A stretch of 64,000 bases of DNA from Bacteroidota bacterium (GTDB lineage Bacteria > Bacteroidota > Bacteroidia > Bacteroidales > CAIXZF01). The stretch is taken from contig JAKLIX010000009.1 in NCBI GenBank assembly GCA_022709385.1, positions 1 to 64,000 of the forward strand, read 5' to 3'. The notes below the pieces were generated by a model. That model did not search any database, was not told the DNA's origin, and saw nothing but the letters and a program-made list of their open reading frames with translations. The position numbers were made by a program, and so were the translations under genes. Shown piece by piece: positions 43,523-52,920 of the stretch. Each line of letters begins with the position of its first letter. Position 1 is the stretch's first letter.

Positions 43523-44422
43523 ATGAAATACCTTATTTCAAATTCCTTTTCGGGCATTGTCACCCTGCTGCTGACCATCACCTTGTTTCCCGGCTTCCTT
43601 TTTGCCCAGTCGCAGGAAGATGAAACAACAGAGAAAAAATCAACTTCACTGTCGCTGGTGTTAACACGAAAAGCCGGCGGTGATTATCAGATGAAAGCCA
43701 GCCTGGCCATGATGACGGAAACAGGCAGAACCTTGCTGAAAGGGGTGGATATCACCTTTGCCGGCGGAGACGATTTATCCCAGATCATCGGAAAACAAAA
43801 AACAAACCTCAAAGGCAGCACCGTATTTACCTTTCCTAAGGACCGGCTTTCGCTTCCAAACGAAGAAGGGTTTCGCACCTTCGGAGCGGTGTATGCCGGA
43901 TGTGACACATTGGAACCCACTGAAGACCAGATTAGTGTAAAAGATCTCATGATTGAGGTCACTTCTGTCGAGGAGGATTCTGTGCGTAGCATTCACGCGG
44001 CGGCCTGGTCGGTGGGAAACAACGGAGACAAAATTCCCCTCACGGAAACCGACATAGTTTTTTATGTTCCCCGGATGTTTTCCTATTTGAAAATCGGAGA
44101 GGCAACGCTGGACTCCAGCGGAACGGCCGTGGTTGAATTTCCCGGGGGACTGCCCGGTGATGAGACCGGCCATATCACCGTCATTGCAAAGGTGGAGGAG
44201 CATGATGTATTTGGCAATGCTGAAGGAGAGACCAGGGTCGGATGGGCCGTGCCTGCAAGGCTGATCATGAAAGATTCCTACAGGGCATTGTGGTCACAGA
44301 TTGCACCCACCTGGATGATCGTTACCCTCATTATCATGCTTGCCGGTGTGTGGGGTCATTATGCCTACGCTGTCTATAAACTGGTAAAAATCAAAAAAAC
44401 GGCACGAAAGTTGTCAACTTAA
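43523..44422 (+). CDS. Membrane-anchored protein with two internal beta-sandwich repeats
   Basis: A 299-aa protein I cannot assign to a family. It has a signal peptide (about 1-29), a periplasmic part and one C-terminal helix (about 263-284) followed by a basic tail. The periplasmic part is duplicated: IGKQKTNLKGSTVFTFP at 89-105 aligns with IGEATLDSSGTAVVEFP at 191-207, and VDITF (75-79) with TDIVF (176-180), about 101 residues apart. These look like two Ig-like or carboxypeptidase-regulatory-like sandwiches. No Cys or heme motif suggests redox activity. It starts three bases after the NrfD gene and is probably a structural subunit of that complex. Confidence 0.7.
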   Translation: MKYLISNSFSGIVTLLLTITLFPGFLFAQSQEDETTEKKSTSLSLVLTRKAGGDYQMKASLAMMTETGRTLLKGVDITFAGGDDLSQIIGKQKTNLKGSTVFTFPKDRLSLPNEEGFRTFGAVYAGCDTLEPTEDQISVKDLMIEVTSVEEDSVRSIHAAAWSVGNNGDKIPLTETDIVFYVPRMFSYLKIGEATLDSSGTAVVEFPGGLPGDETGHITVIAKVEEHDVFGNAEGETRVGWAVPARLIMKDSYRALWSQIAPTWMIVTLIIMLAGVWGHYAYAVYKLVKIKKTARKLST

Positions 44423-44464
44423 GCAAACAATAACCAAACACTAATCAATTAAAAAGGAGGTTTT

Positions 44465-44881
44465 ATGAAATCAAGATTCTTATTTACCAGCATCGCTTTC
44501 CTGCTGGGAAGCTTTGTCCTTTTCTCCTTCACGCTGGTTCAGCAGCAGAAGGCAAAAGAGTGGCCCACGCCCGACAAGTATGCCAAGATGAAAAATTCGG
44601 TGAAATCCGATGCTAAGAGCATTGCTGCCGGCAAGGCCCTGTGGAACAAGTACTGCAAGTCATGCCATGGCTCAAAAGGCCTGGGCGACGGAACCAAAGC
44701 CGCCGGACTGAAGACCTTTCCCGGTAACTTCGCATCCAAGGAATTCAAAGCCCTTCCTGACGGAGCAGTTTATTACAGGAGCTTTATCGGAAGAGGTGAA
44801 ATGCCCAATTATGAGAAGTCCATTCCTGATGAGGAAGACCGCTGGCATCTGGTGAACTTCATGAGGTCACTGTCGAAGTAA
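44465..44881 (+). CDS. Monoheme cytochrome c
   Basis: A 138-aa class I cytochrome c. An N-terminal hydrophobic segment (about 5-25) serves as signal or anchor. The heme site is CKSCH (Cys64, Cys67, His68) in AGKALWNKYCKSCHGSKGLG, with Met113 in GRGEMPNY as the likely distal ligand, and WHLVNFMRSL as the C-terminal helix. It could carry electrons from the NrfD complex to a periplasmic or outer-membrane acceptor or to an oxidase. A strong AGGAGG (44455-44460) precedes the ATG by four bases. A terminator hairpin follows 22 bases after the stop. Confidence 0.88.
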   Translation: MKSRFLFTSIAFLLGSFVLFSFTLVQQQKAKEWPTPDKYAKMKNSVKSDAKSIAAGKALWNKYCKSCHGSKGLGDGTKAAGLKTFPGNFASKEFKALPDGAVYYRSFIGRGEMPNYEKSIPDEEDRWHLVNFMRSLSK

Positions 44882-44903
44882 TCGGATCAGTGTTCTCGAT
44901 AGA

Positions 44904-44939
44904 AAAAGGGTGTCTCCTGACAGGAGCCATCCTTTTTTT
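44904..44939 (+). terminator. Rho-independent terminator of the cytochrome operon
   Basis: Stem built from GGGTGT-CTCCT and AGGAG-CCATCC around a GAC loop (one mismatch and one G-T pair), followed directly by seven T residues. It lies 22 bases after the monoheme cytochrome stop codon and marks the end of the nine-gene unit. Confidence 0.75.
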
Positions 44940-45189
44940 ATTGGGGGAAGGGTATTCCAGAGAATCCGCGAGTAAACAATTTTATACTGAATCTGAGTGA
45001 AAATGCGAAGCAATTTTTGTAAGATTCATTATGCATATTCCCTAAACGGCGCTTTATTCACAAATCCACAAAACGGGCGTTTCGGCCCCGGTTTTTATGC
45101 CGCTGCTAAACATTAGGGTACAGATACCTGTTTATCAGCGTATGAGAATGGCTTTCCGTTTAAAGATGAAAAGGATGTTTTGCCATGCT

Positions 45190-45197
45190 TACCTTTG
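45190..45197 (+). promoter_or_regulatory. Bacteroidota -7 promoter box (M28 peptidase)
   Basis: TACCTTTG, 28 bases before the ATG at 45226. It supports that start over an in-frame codon at 45097. Confidence 0.55.
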
Positions 45198-45225
45198 TGA
45201 ATTGATTTCATATCCGCTTATCAGC

Positions 45226-47025
45226 ATGAAACCTAACAAGTACCTGATGGCTTACCGCCTTGCAGCCCTGCTGGCAGTAGCCATGATCTCTTTATTGCCT
45301 GACACCCTGGCCCAGCAATTGAGCCTTGAAAAAATCAAACAGGATGTCTTCAGCCTGGCCTCAGATACGATGAAAGGCAGGAAACCGGGCACGCCGGAAG
45401 GGCAACTGGCCTCCATGTACATTCGCAGGAAAATGCAGGAAACCGGGCTGAAAATGTTGGAAAGCAACGGATTCCAGAAATTCGACGTGGTATACGACGT
45501 AAAGCTGGGAAAGCTGAATTCCTTGACTTTTGAAGGGTTTGAAGGAAAGGCAGGATTGAATTACACCCCTTATTCCTTTTCGGAAAACGCCAGGCTTGAT
45601 GCGCCCGGTGTGTTTGCAGGTTACGGCTTCAGTATCCGGCAGGACAGCCTGATCTGGGACGATTACCAGGGGGTTGATGTAAAAAACCGATGGGTCATGA
45701 TATTCAGGGGTGATCCTGAATCGGACAAGTCCGACAGCCCCTATTCAGCATTTGCCGATGAGAGAGGTAAAGTACTGACGGCCAAAGACAAAGGCGCAAT
45801 TGGTGTGATCTTTGTAACAGGAGAGAAACTTGACTCCAGGGATACCGTCGTACCTTTGCAATATGACAAAAGCGGAGCCAAAGCAGGGATCCCGGTGTTG
45901 CATGTTACAAGAGCCGTTGCTGACCATATGCTTGCAAGGACCGGGAAAAAAGTGGCTGAACTGGAGAAACAGCTGATTGAAACCCGGAAACCCATGAGTT
46001 TTCAAATCCCGCTGCAACTGAAAGCGACGGTACAAATTGCCATGCAACAGGCCATGACAGTGAACGTGATCGGGATGCTGGAGGGTTCTGATTCTGTGCT
46101 AAAACATGAATATGTTGTCATCGGCGCCCATTATGACCACCTGGGTATGGGAGGCCCCGGTTCCGGTTCCAGGATGCCCGATACGCTTGCCATCCACAAT
46201 GGTGCCGACGACAATGCCAGCGGCGTGGCAGGGGTGATTGCCCTGGCAGGATATTTCGCCGCCGCCCCTGTCAAACCTGCCCGGAGCATGATATTTGTGG
46301 CATTTACAGCCGAAGAGAGCGGTTTGCTCGGATCAAAATATTTTGTGAAGCATTGTCCGGTTGACCTGAAGAAAATTACAGCCATGATCAATCTCGACAT
46401 GATCGGAAGGTTGCAGGCAGACTCCGGCAGTCTCATGATCAGTGGTACAGGAACTTCAGCGGAAGCCATGGATATCATTCAAAGACACGCAAACCATCTT
46501 CCATTCCGGCTGAAATTTTCACCTGAAGGTTACGGCGCATCCGACCACAGCAGTTTCTATGTGGAAGATATCCCGGTTTTCTTTTTCACCACGGGAGCCC
46601 ATGATGATTATCACACCCCTTTCGATGATGCAGAAAAATTGAATTTCCAGGGCCAGCAGTCAATTCTTGCATTCATCGCCGATATTGTTAAAGACATTGC
46701 CAGCAGGGATAAGGCGCTTTCTTTCAGGGAAGCCGGGCCCAAAGGATCACAGCAGGGATACAGGCGTTTTAAAGTGACACTTGGCATACTGCCTGACTTC
46801 GCCGGTAATAATAACCACGGTCTGAGGGTGGACGGCGTGAAAAAGGAAGGACCTGCGGAAAAGGGAGGCATGATGAAAGGGGATGTGATCACAGCCATGA
46901 ACGGAAAATCTGTGGGTAACATCTACGAGTACATGGACCGGCTGAAGACGCTTGAACACGGACAGACCGTCATCGTGGACATCCTCAGGCAAGGGGAGAA
47001 AATGGTCCTGCTTATCCAGTTGTGA
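45226..47025 (+). CDS. Secreted M28-family aminopeptidase with PDZ domain
   Basis: A 599-aa exported zinc peptidase. A signal peptide (about 8-30) is followed by a PA-type insertion domain (about 140-270). The M28 catalytic domain has its metal ligands in order: His in GAHYDHLG, Asp in NGADDNASG, Glu pair in FTAEESGLLG, Asp in MINLDMIGRL and His in DDYHTPFDD. The C-terminal 95 residues form a PDZ-like domain (GLRVDGVKKEGPAEKGGMM). Members remove N-terminal amino acids from peptides in the periplasm or outside. Start at 45226 is supported by a promoter box. lgt lies 62 bases downstream. Confidence 0.9.
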   Translation: MKPNKYLMAYRLAALLAVAMISLLPDTLAQQLSLEKIKQDVFSLASDTMKGRKPGTPEGQLASMYIRRKMQETGLKMLESNGFQKFDVVYDVKLGKLNSLTFEGFEGKAGLNYTPYSFSENARLDAPGVFAGYGFSIRQDSLIWDDYQGVDVKNRWVMIFRGDPESDKSDSPYSAFADERGKVLTAKDKGAIGVIFVTGEKLDSRDTVVPLQYDKSGAKAGIPVLHVTRAVADHMLARTGKKVAELEKQLIETRKPMSFQIPLQLKATVQIAMQQAMTVNVIGMLEGSDSVLKHEYVVIGAHYDHLGMGGPGSGSRMPDTLAIHNGADDNASGVAGVIALAGYFAAAPVKPARSMIFVAFTAEESGLLGSKYFVKHCPVDLKKITAMINLDMIGRLQADSGSLMISGTGTSAEAMDIIQRHANHLPFRLKFSPEGYGASDHSSFYVEDIPVFFFTTGAHDDYHTPFDDAEKLNFQGQQSILAFIADIVKDIASRDKALSFREAGPKGSQQGYRRFKVTLGILPDFAGNNNHGLRVDGVKKEGPAEKGGMMKGDVITAMNGKSVGNIYEYMDRLKTLEHGQTVIVDILRQGEKMVLLIQL

Positions 47026-47087
47026 GGATGTGTCACATGGGGTGCCACTATTTTTCCGAACTTTGCAGCCCGGAAAACAAGTGATTT

Positions 47088-47903
47088 ATGTTGATTAACT
47101 ATATACACTGGAATGCTGACCCGGAGATATTCCGGATCGGAAGCCTGGCAGTACGCTGGTACGGCCTTTTCTTCGCTCTTTCCTTTTACTTCGGTTACCT
47201 GATCATGGCGAAGATTTTCAAAAAAGAGGGATACTCCCAGAAACAGCTCGATCAACTCGCTGTGTATATGATCATAGGCACCGTCATCGGAGCAAGGCTG
47301 GGCCATTGTCTTTTCTATCAGCCCGATTACTATCTGTCCCGGCCTCTGGAAATACTGAAGATCTGGGAGGGTGGACTGGCCAGTCACGGTGCGGCCATCG
47401 CCATTCCGCTGGCCATGTACCTTTTTGCCAGGAAAAGCGGACTATCCCTGCTGTGGATACTGGATCGCATCGTGATCGTTGTGGCCCTGGCGGGATTTAT
47501 GATACGCATGGGGAACCTGATGAATTCCGAGATCTACGGGTATGCCACGAACCTTCCCTGGGGATTTGTCTTTGTTCGATCCGACCTTTCCCTGCTTCCA
47601 AGACACCCAACCCAGATATACGAGGGGCTCACTTATATAGGAATCTTCCTGATCCTGATGCTGCAGTATGGCAAACATCATAAAAACCTCCCGGAAGGCA
47701 AGCTGTTCGGCCTCTTCCTGGTTTTGCTTTTCGGAATGCGTTTCCTTCTGGAATTCCTCAAGGAGCCACAGGTCGAATTTGAAAGCAACATGATGTTGAA
47801 CATGGGGCAGCTTTTGAGTGTTCCTTTTATCCTGGCAGGCATTTACCTGCTGGTCAGGGTCAGGCTTAAACCATTCAGGCCATGGCCCCGGAAAAATTCC
47901 TGA
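47088..47903 (+). CDS. lgt: Prolipoprotein diacylglyceryl transferase
   Basis: Lgt transfers diacylglycerol from phosphatidylglycerol to the lipobox Cys of prolipoproteins at the inner membrane. The 271-aa product has about seven helices and the family motifs: RWYGLFFALSF, the signature around RLGHCLFYQPDYYL, IWEGGLASHGAAIAIPLA, and the conserved RMGNLMNSEIYG and RHPTQIYEGL. Length is normal. It serves the several lipoproteins in this window. A near-consensus box (GAACTTTG at 47058-47065) lies 22 bases before the start. gpmA follows after 30 bases. Confidence 0.95.
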   Translation: MLINYIHWNADPEIFRIGSLAVRWYGLFFALSFYFGYLIMAKIFKKEGYSQKQLDQLAVYMIIGTVIGARLGHCLFYQPDYYLSRPLEILKIWEGGLASHGAAIAIPLAMYLFARKSGLSLLWILDRIVIVVALAGFMIRMGNLMNSEIYGYATNLPWGFVFVRSDLSLLPRHPTQIYEGLTYIGIFLILMLQYGKHHKNLPEGKLFGLFLVLLFGMRFLLEFLKEPQVEFESNMMLNMGQLLSVPFILAGIYLLVRVRLKPFRPWPRKNS

Positions 47904-47933
47904 TTTTCAAAAGTCTGCAAATAAACACACCTT

Positions 47934-48680
47934 ATGTACCAGCTAGTATTGATCAGGCACGGAGAGAGTGTCTGGAATAAAGAAAACCGTTTTACCGGAT
48001 GGACCGATGTGGATTTGTCGCCTGCCGGAGTGGAAGAAGCCAGGGAGGCCGGCAGCCTGCTGAAGGAAGAAGGCTTTGATTTTCCGTTGGCCTATACATC
48101 TTACCTCAAACGGGCAATTAAAACGCTTCATTACATCCTTGAAGAAATGGATCTACTGTGGATTCCGGTGAAAAAAACCTGGAGATTGAACGAGAAACAC
48201 TATGGAGAACTTCAGGGATTAAACAAATCGGAGATGGCCGCCCGTTACGGAGAAGAACAGGTTCACATCTGGCGCCGCAGCTATGATGTTCCTCCGGCTC
48301 CCCTGAATCCGGATGATCCCAGGCATCCGGTTCACCAGGACAGATACAAAAATATTGGAGCAGAAAACATTCCTTCCACAGAATCACTGAAAGATACCGT
48401 TGCAAGGATCGTTCCCTACTGGCAGGACGAAATGCAGCCGGATCTCCGGAAACACCGCAGGCTGCTGGTTGCCGCTCATGGTAACAGCCTCAGGGGCATC
48501 ATCAAACATCTGAAACAGATGTCGGATAGTGACATCATTTCACTTAACCTTCCGACAGGAATCCCCTATGTATTTGAATTTGATGAGAATATGCAGCTGA
48601 CAAAGGATTATTTCCTGGGTGATCCCGAGAAGATCAGGGAGCTGATGGAGAAAGTGGCCAGCCAGGGGAAAGCCAGGTAG
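47934..48680 (+). CDS. gpmA: 2,3-bisphosphoglycerate-dependent phosphoglycerate mutase
   Basis: GpmA interconverts 3- and 2-phosphoglycerate in glycolysis through a phosphohistidine. The 248-aa product carries the RHG motif with catalytic His9 ([10 protein letters not shown]), [11 protein letters not shown], the second catalytic region [19 protein letters not shown], and [14 protein letters not shown] near the C-terminus. Length is normal for the dPGM class. Its stop codon is separated by one base from the convergent stop of the methylmalonyl-CoA mutase gene. Confidence 0.96.
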   Translation: MYQLVLIRHGESVWNKENRFTGWTDVDLSPAGVEEAREAGSLLKEEGFDFPLAYTSYLKRAIKTLHYILEEMDLLWIPVKKTWRLNEKHYGELQGLNKSEMAARYGEEQVHIWRRSYDVPPAPLNPDDPRHPVHQDRYKNIGAENIPSTESLKDTVARIVPYWQDEMQPDLRKHRRLLVAAHGNSLRGIIKHLKQMSDSDIISLNLPTGIPYVFEFDENMQLTKDYFLGDPEKIRELMEKVASQGKAR

Positions 48681-48681
48681 A

Positions 48682-50838
48682 TCAGGCTTTTTTCATTTCG
48701 ATCAACAGCTCGAGCATTTTAACGGCCGCCTCGGGGATGGGGGTACCTGGACCGAAAACAGCCACCGCTCCTGCATCGTAGAGGAACTGGTAATCCTGGG
48801 GTGGGATGACGCCACCGACAATCACCATAATATCTTCCCTTCCCAGCTTGTGAAGCTCCTCAATAACCTGGGGTACGAGGGTTTTATGACCTGCTGCAAG
48901 GCTGGATACACCAAGGACATGAACATCATTCTCCACGGCCTGCCTTGCTGATTCGGCAGGTGTCTGAAAAAGCGGGCCGATATCCACGTCAAAACCGATG
49001 TCGGCGTAACCTGTCGCCACGACCTTGGCACCCCTGTCGTGCCCGTCCTGTCCCATCTTGGCAATCATGATCCTGGGCCTTCTTCCTTCGAGGGCAGCAA
49101 AACGGTCGGCCAGTTCGCGGGCTTTGCTGAAACTATCGTTATCCATAGACTCTGCTGAATAAACTCCTGATATTGAACGTATTACAGCTTTGTACCTTCC
49201 AAAAACCCTTTCCAGGGCATACGAGATTTCGCCAAGCGAAGCCCTTTTTCTGGCGGCATCCACAGACAAGGCCAGAAGATTACCTTCGCCACTTTCAGCA
49301 CAACGTGTGAGTGCTTCGAGGGCTTCGGTAACGGAAGCTTCATCCCTTTCTTCACGAAGCATTCTGAGACGCCGGATCTGTGCTTCCCTAACCGCGGTAT
49401 TATCAACTTCCAGGGTATCGATGGGTGCTTCTTTGTCGAGCCTGTACTTATTCACCCCGACAATGGTTTCCCTGTGCGTATCAATTCTTGCCTGCTTGCG
49501 AGCAGCAGCTTCCTCAATCCGCATTTTCGGGATACCGGTTTCTATAGCCCTGGCCATTCCTCCCAGGGCTTCCACCTCGGTAATCAATGCCCATGCCCGG
49601 GCAGCTATCTGTTGTGTGAGGGTTTCCACATAATATGATCCGGCCCAGGGATCCACGGCCTTACAAATATTGGTTTCTTCCTGCAGGTAAATCTGAGTGT
49701 TCCTTGCGATCCGTGCAGAGAAGTCTGTCGGAAGGGCAATCGCTTCATCGAGTGCATTGGTGTGAAGCGACTGGGTATGACCAAGGGCTGCTGCCATGGC
49801 TTCCACACAGGTACGGGTCACATTATTGAAGGGATCCTGTTCAGTAAGGCTCCAACCCGAAGTCTGGGTGTGGGTGCGCAATGCCATGGATTTGGCATCC
49901 TGCGGGCTGAACTGCTTCACAATTTTGGCCCACAGCATCCTTGCGGCCCGCATTTTTGCAATCTCCATGAAATGATTCATCCCGGCTCCCCAGAAAAAGG
50001 AAAGCCGGGGAGCAAACTGATCAACCGGAATACCTGCATTTACACCCGTACGCAAATACTCCAGCCCGTCGGCAAGGGTATAGGCCAGTTCAATATCAGC
50101 AGTCGCCCCGGCTTCCTGCATGTGATAGCCACTGATGCTGATACTGTTGAACTTCTTCATAAACCGGGAGGTAAAGGAGAAAATATCTGCAATGATCCTC
50201 ATGGAAGGAAGCGGAGGGTAGATATAGGTATTCCTTACCATAAACTCCTTCAGGATATCGTTCTGAATGGTTCCCGTAAGCTTTTCCATGGGGACACCCT
50301 GTTCCTCCGCGGCAACAATATAGAACGCAAGCACCGGTAACACCGCACCGTTCATGGTCATCGAAACCGACATCACATCCAGGGGAATCTGATCGAATAA
50401 AATCTTCATATCGAGGATGGAGTCGATCGCGACACCGGCCTTGCCCACATCTCCCACCACCCTTTCATGATCCGAATCATATCCCCTGTGCGTTGCCAGG
50501 TCGAAGGCCACCGACAGTCCCTTTTGTCCGGCTGCCAGGTTGCGGCGGTAAAACGCATTGGATTCCTCCGCAGTAGAAAAACCTGCATACTGTCGAATGG
50601 TCCAGGGACGCAATACATACATGGTGGAATACGGCCCGCGGAGAAAAGGCGGAATCCCGGCGGCATACTGAAGGTGTTCCATCCCTTCAAGGTCGTCCGG
50701 TCCATAAACCGCACGCAGCGGAATCTGTTCAGCAGTCATCCATTCTTCTGCAACGGCATGTTCATGCAGCCATTGTTTAAAATCTGCCTGCCCTGAAGTA
50801 AGTGCCTGATATGAAATATTTCTGAAATCGGGTCTCAT
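48682..50838 (-). CDS. mutB: Methylmalonyl-CoA mutase, large (B12-binding) subunit
   Basis: This subunit isomerises succinyl-CoA and (R)-methylmalonyl-CoA using adenosylcobalamin, central to propionate production or use in Bacteroidota. The 718-aa product has the TIM-barrel substrate domain ([46 protein letters not shown]) and the C-terminal cobalamin domain, with DGHDRG at 598-603 (His600 as cobalt ligand) and VGGVIPPQD. It lies 21 bases after the small-subunit gene, so the two form an operon reading leftward. Confidence 0.97.
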   Translation of the reverse strand: MRPDFRNISYQALTSGQADFKQWLHEHAVAEEWMTAEQIPLRAVYGPDDLEGMEHLQYAAGIPPFLRGPYSTMYVLRPWTIRQYAGFSTAEESNAFYRRNLAAGQKGLSVAFDLATHRGYDSDHERVVGDVGKAGVAIDSILDMKILFDQIPLDVMSVSMTMNGAVLPVLAFYIVAAEEQGVPMEKLTGTIQNDILKEFMVRNTYIYPPLPSMRIIADIFSFTSRFMKKFNSISISGYHMQEAGATADIELAYTLADGLEYLRTGVNAGIPVDQFAPRLSFFWGAGMNHFMEIAKMRAARMLWAKIVKQFSPQDAKSMALRTHTQTSGWSLTEQDPFNNVTRTCVEAMAAALGHTQSLHTNALDEAIALPTDFSARIARNTQIYLQEETNICKAVDPWAGSYYVETLTQQIAARAWALITEVEALGGMARAIETGIPKMRIEEAAARKQARIDTHRETIVGVNKYRLDKEAPIDTLEVDNTAVREAQIRRLRMLREERDEASVTEALEALTRCAESGEGNLLALSVDAARKRASLGEISYALERVFGRYKAVIRSISGVYSAESMDNDSFSKARELADRFAALEGRRPRIMIAKMGQDGHDRGAKVVATGYADIGFDVDIGPLFQTPAESARQAVENDVHVLGVSSLAAGHKTLVPQVIEELHKLGREDIMVIVGGVIPPQDYQFLYDAGAVAVFGPGTPIPEAAVKMLELLIEMKKA

Positions 50839-50859
50839 GGTTCTGGTAGTTTTGGGTGT

Positions 50860-52746
50860 TTAGTCTGTCAGTCCGGTCAACCGGTGAAATAAGGTGAGTG
50901 ATTCGAGCAGGTTGGAGCGCAGGTGGATGAAATGCTGTATTCCCGCGGATTTCAATTCTTCGGCTCTTTCTCCCGGAGAACCGGCCAAAACTATGATGCC
51001 CCCGAAACCACGTTCACGCAGCTTCTGACATATCTCCGGTACAATGAGCGGATATTCCTCATCCGAACTACAGATCACCAGGATATCCGTTCCGGCATCC
51101 AGACAGGCTTTTACGCCTTCTTCAATTTGTACAAAGCCAGGATTATCAAGCACCTCATATCCGGCACAGCCGAAAAAGTTGGAAGAAAACACTGCGCGTG
51201 CTTTCCTCATGGCAAGATTCCCTGTGGTATAAAGGAAGACGAGTGGTTTCTTTTTCCCCGAAGCAACTGCCGCTTCAGTCACAAGTCTCAGATTTTCAAT
51301 ATCTTCCGAAGCTCTTGACTGGACCAGTGCTTTCACTCCGCCAGGCATTGCAGATGCCTGAGTCTGAATACTAATCTGCTCCCTCATCTCCTCCAAAGCG
51401 TTCGGGAACTGGTTTGTACCGAGGATGAAAGTCTTTCTGCCGGCAACATCCGCCTTACGCCGGGTGCGGCATTTTTCAATGCTTTCCTGAATACTGTTCC
51501 GTCCGAATGCAGCCAGGAAACCGCCGGCGGCTTCTGTATCACGGAACAGATCCCAGGCTGCGGAAGCCAGGTTATCTGTCAGCTTTTCAATATAATATGA
51601 TCCTGCCGCAGGGTCAATGATTTTTCCAAGATAAGCCTCCTCCCTGAGAATGATCTGCTGATTCCGCGCCAAGCGCAATGAAAACTCATTTGGCACCGCA
51701 TAGGCAGCATCAAAGGGCAATACACTGATCTCATCGGCACCCGCAATGGCAGCCGACATCACCTCGGTGGTGGTCCTAAGCATATTGACATAAGGATCAT
51801 AAACCGTCTTGTTCCAGGTGCCTGAGCAGGAATGAATAAACATACCCGGAATAAGTGATTCCGCAGCAACATACTGTTCCACAATCCGGCTCCACAGCAA
51901 ACGTAAGGCCCTGATCTTAGCTATTTCAGGAAAATAATCCGAAGCTGTGGCACAGGTGAAATGCAACAATCCGGCAATTTCTTCCGGTTTCAGTCCCTGT
52001 GCACTCAAGCCCGCAAGATATTCATTTCCAACCGCCAGGCCATAAGCCATTTCCTGTACAAGAGAAGAACCCGCATTATGAAAATACTGTGCATTGACAG
52101 ACAATACTTTGAATCCAGGTAACACACCTCTTACTTTAAGTACCAGGTCAGCCAGGTGTCGGAATTCCCGATCCCAGTCAGGGGATAGCCCGCCGCGTAA
52201 TATCCATTGCCCGACCGGATCGAAGGCAAAAGCCCCCTTCAGTTCCCTGTTGTCGATTGCATGTTCCTCACAATAACGGATCAGGAAGGAAGTAACGAGA
52301 GAGATATCAACAGGAGCCGTAAAATGGACAAAGTGCTTATCCAAACCAATCCCCGAAACCAGTGCTACGAAATCATCATACGTGCTCATTCCGGAGGTAC
52401 AAACACCAGGTGCCTCTACACCTCCCTTACAAATACCGGCAAGGATTTTTCCGGCTTTTTCCGGGGTGCTTTCGCTAACATCCTGCCGGATAAGCCAATC
52501 ATTAAAGGTTGTCTTATTCCCCCTTACATATGGGTAACGGCCCGGAAGCCCCCCCAGGTGGGTAAGCCCGTTCAGATCTTCGGCCCTGTAATAGGGTTTG
52601 AAGGCAAGGCCGTCATAGGTTTTCCAAATGAGTTTCTTTTCGTAATCCGCACCTTTCAGGTCATTGATTATCAGAGCTTCCCAGGTTTCAGTGGGGATGG
52701 GCGGAAATTCCCCAAAGTGTAGTTGATTATTGTCAGCTTCTTTCAT
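50860..52746 (-). CDS. mutA: Methylmalonyl-CoA mutase, small subunit
   Basis: MutA is the catalytically silent partner of the heterodimeric mutase. The product (628 aa from 52746) keeps the barrel-like domain (LTHLGGLPGRYPYVRG, CTSGMSTYDDFVALVSGIG, FVHFTAPVDISLVTS) and a degenerate B12-type domain. That domain has no DxHxxG motif (ARAVFSSNFFGCAGYEVLDN in its place), as known for this subunit. ATG at 52746 (MKEADNNQLHFGEFPP) fits family starts best. A second in-frame ATG at 52776 would add ten residues and is possible, since the promoter box lies still further upstream. Confidence 0.95.
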   Translation of the reverse strand: MKEADNNQLHFGEFPPIPTETWEALIINDLKGADYEKKLIWKTYDGLAFKPYYRAEDLNGLTHLGGLPGRYPYVRGNKTTFNDWLIRQDVSESTPEKAGKILAGICKGGVEAPGVCTSGMSTYDDFVALVSGIGLDKHFVHFTAPVDISLVTSFLIRYCEEHAIDNRELKGAFAFDPVGQWILRGGLSPDWDREFRHLADLVLKVRGVLPGFKVLSVNAQYFHNAGSSLVQEMAYGLAVGNEYLAGLSAQGLKPEEIAGLLHFTCATASDYFPEIAKIRALRLLWSRIVEQYVAAESLIPGMFIHSCSGTWNKTVYDPYVNMLRTTTEVMSAAIAGADEISVLPFDAAYAVPNEFSLRLARNQQIILREEAYLGKIIDPAAGSYYIEKLTDNLASAAWDLFRDTEAAGGFLAAFGRNSIQESIEKCRTRRKADVAGRKTFILGTNQFPNALEEMREQISIQTQASAMPGGVKALVQSRASEDIENLRLVTEAAVASGKKKPLVFLYTTGNLAMRKARAVFSSNFFGCAGYEVLDNPGFVQIEEGVKACLDAGTDILVICSSDEEYPLIVPEICQKLRERGFGGIIVLAGSPGERAEELKSAGIQHFIHLRSNLLESLTLFHRLTGLTD

Positions 52747-52790
52747 AGGTAGATTATTCAGTGAATATGAAGCCATTAGTAAAATGGGTG

Positions 52791-52798
52791 CAAAGTTA
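52791..52798 (-). promoter_or_regulatory. Bacteroidota -7 promoter box (mutA-mutB)
   Basis: Reads TAACTTTG on the minus strand, 14 bases before the possible start at 52776 and 44 before the one at 52746. Probably drives both mutase genes. Confidence 0.55.
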
Positions 52799-52808
52799 GG
52801 CAGAAATC

Positions 52809-52839
52809 TTGGTTATGTGATGAAATACTTCTAAGTTTG
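52809..52839 (+). promoter_or_regulatory. Promoter with -33 and -7 elements (TIGR01777 operon)
   Basis: TTG at 52809-52811, a 20-base spacer and TAAGTTTG at 52832-52839. It lies 81 bases before the ATG at 52921 and overlaps a spurious upstream in-frame start at 52837, which argues against that start. Confidence 0.55.
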
Positions 52840-52920
52840 AAACCCGCTCAGCGTCCTGACCTCTGTTTGTTTCATGTCAGTGAAGCCGGGCAGCAGGCTC
52901 ACGGACAAAAGAAACATATC

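Larger units (their letters stand above)
44882..45225. other. Intergenic region between the cytochrome operon and the M28 peptidase
   Basis: A 344-base stretch with the operon's terminator at its left end and the peptidase promoter box at its right end. The peptidase frame is open from 45097, but that part has no recognisable similarity and contains the promoter, so it is treated as leader. I saw no RNA gene or repeat in the middle. Confidence 0.55.

Noticed and set aside
45097..45225. N-terminal extension of the M28 peptidase
   Set aside because: It would place a long tail before the signal peptide and overlap the promoter box at 45190-45197.
49762..50340. 192-codon open frame opposite mutB
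   Set aside because: Shadow of a highly conserved gene with no similarity of its own.
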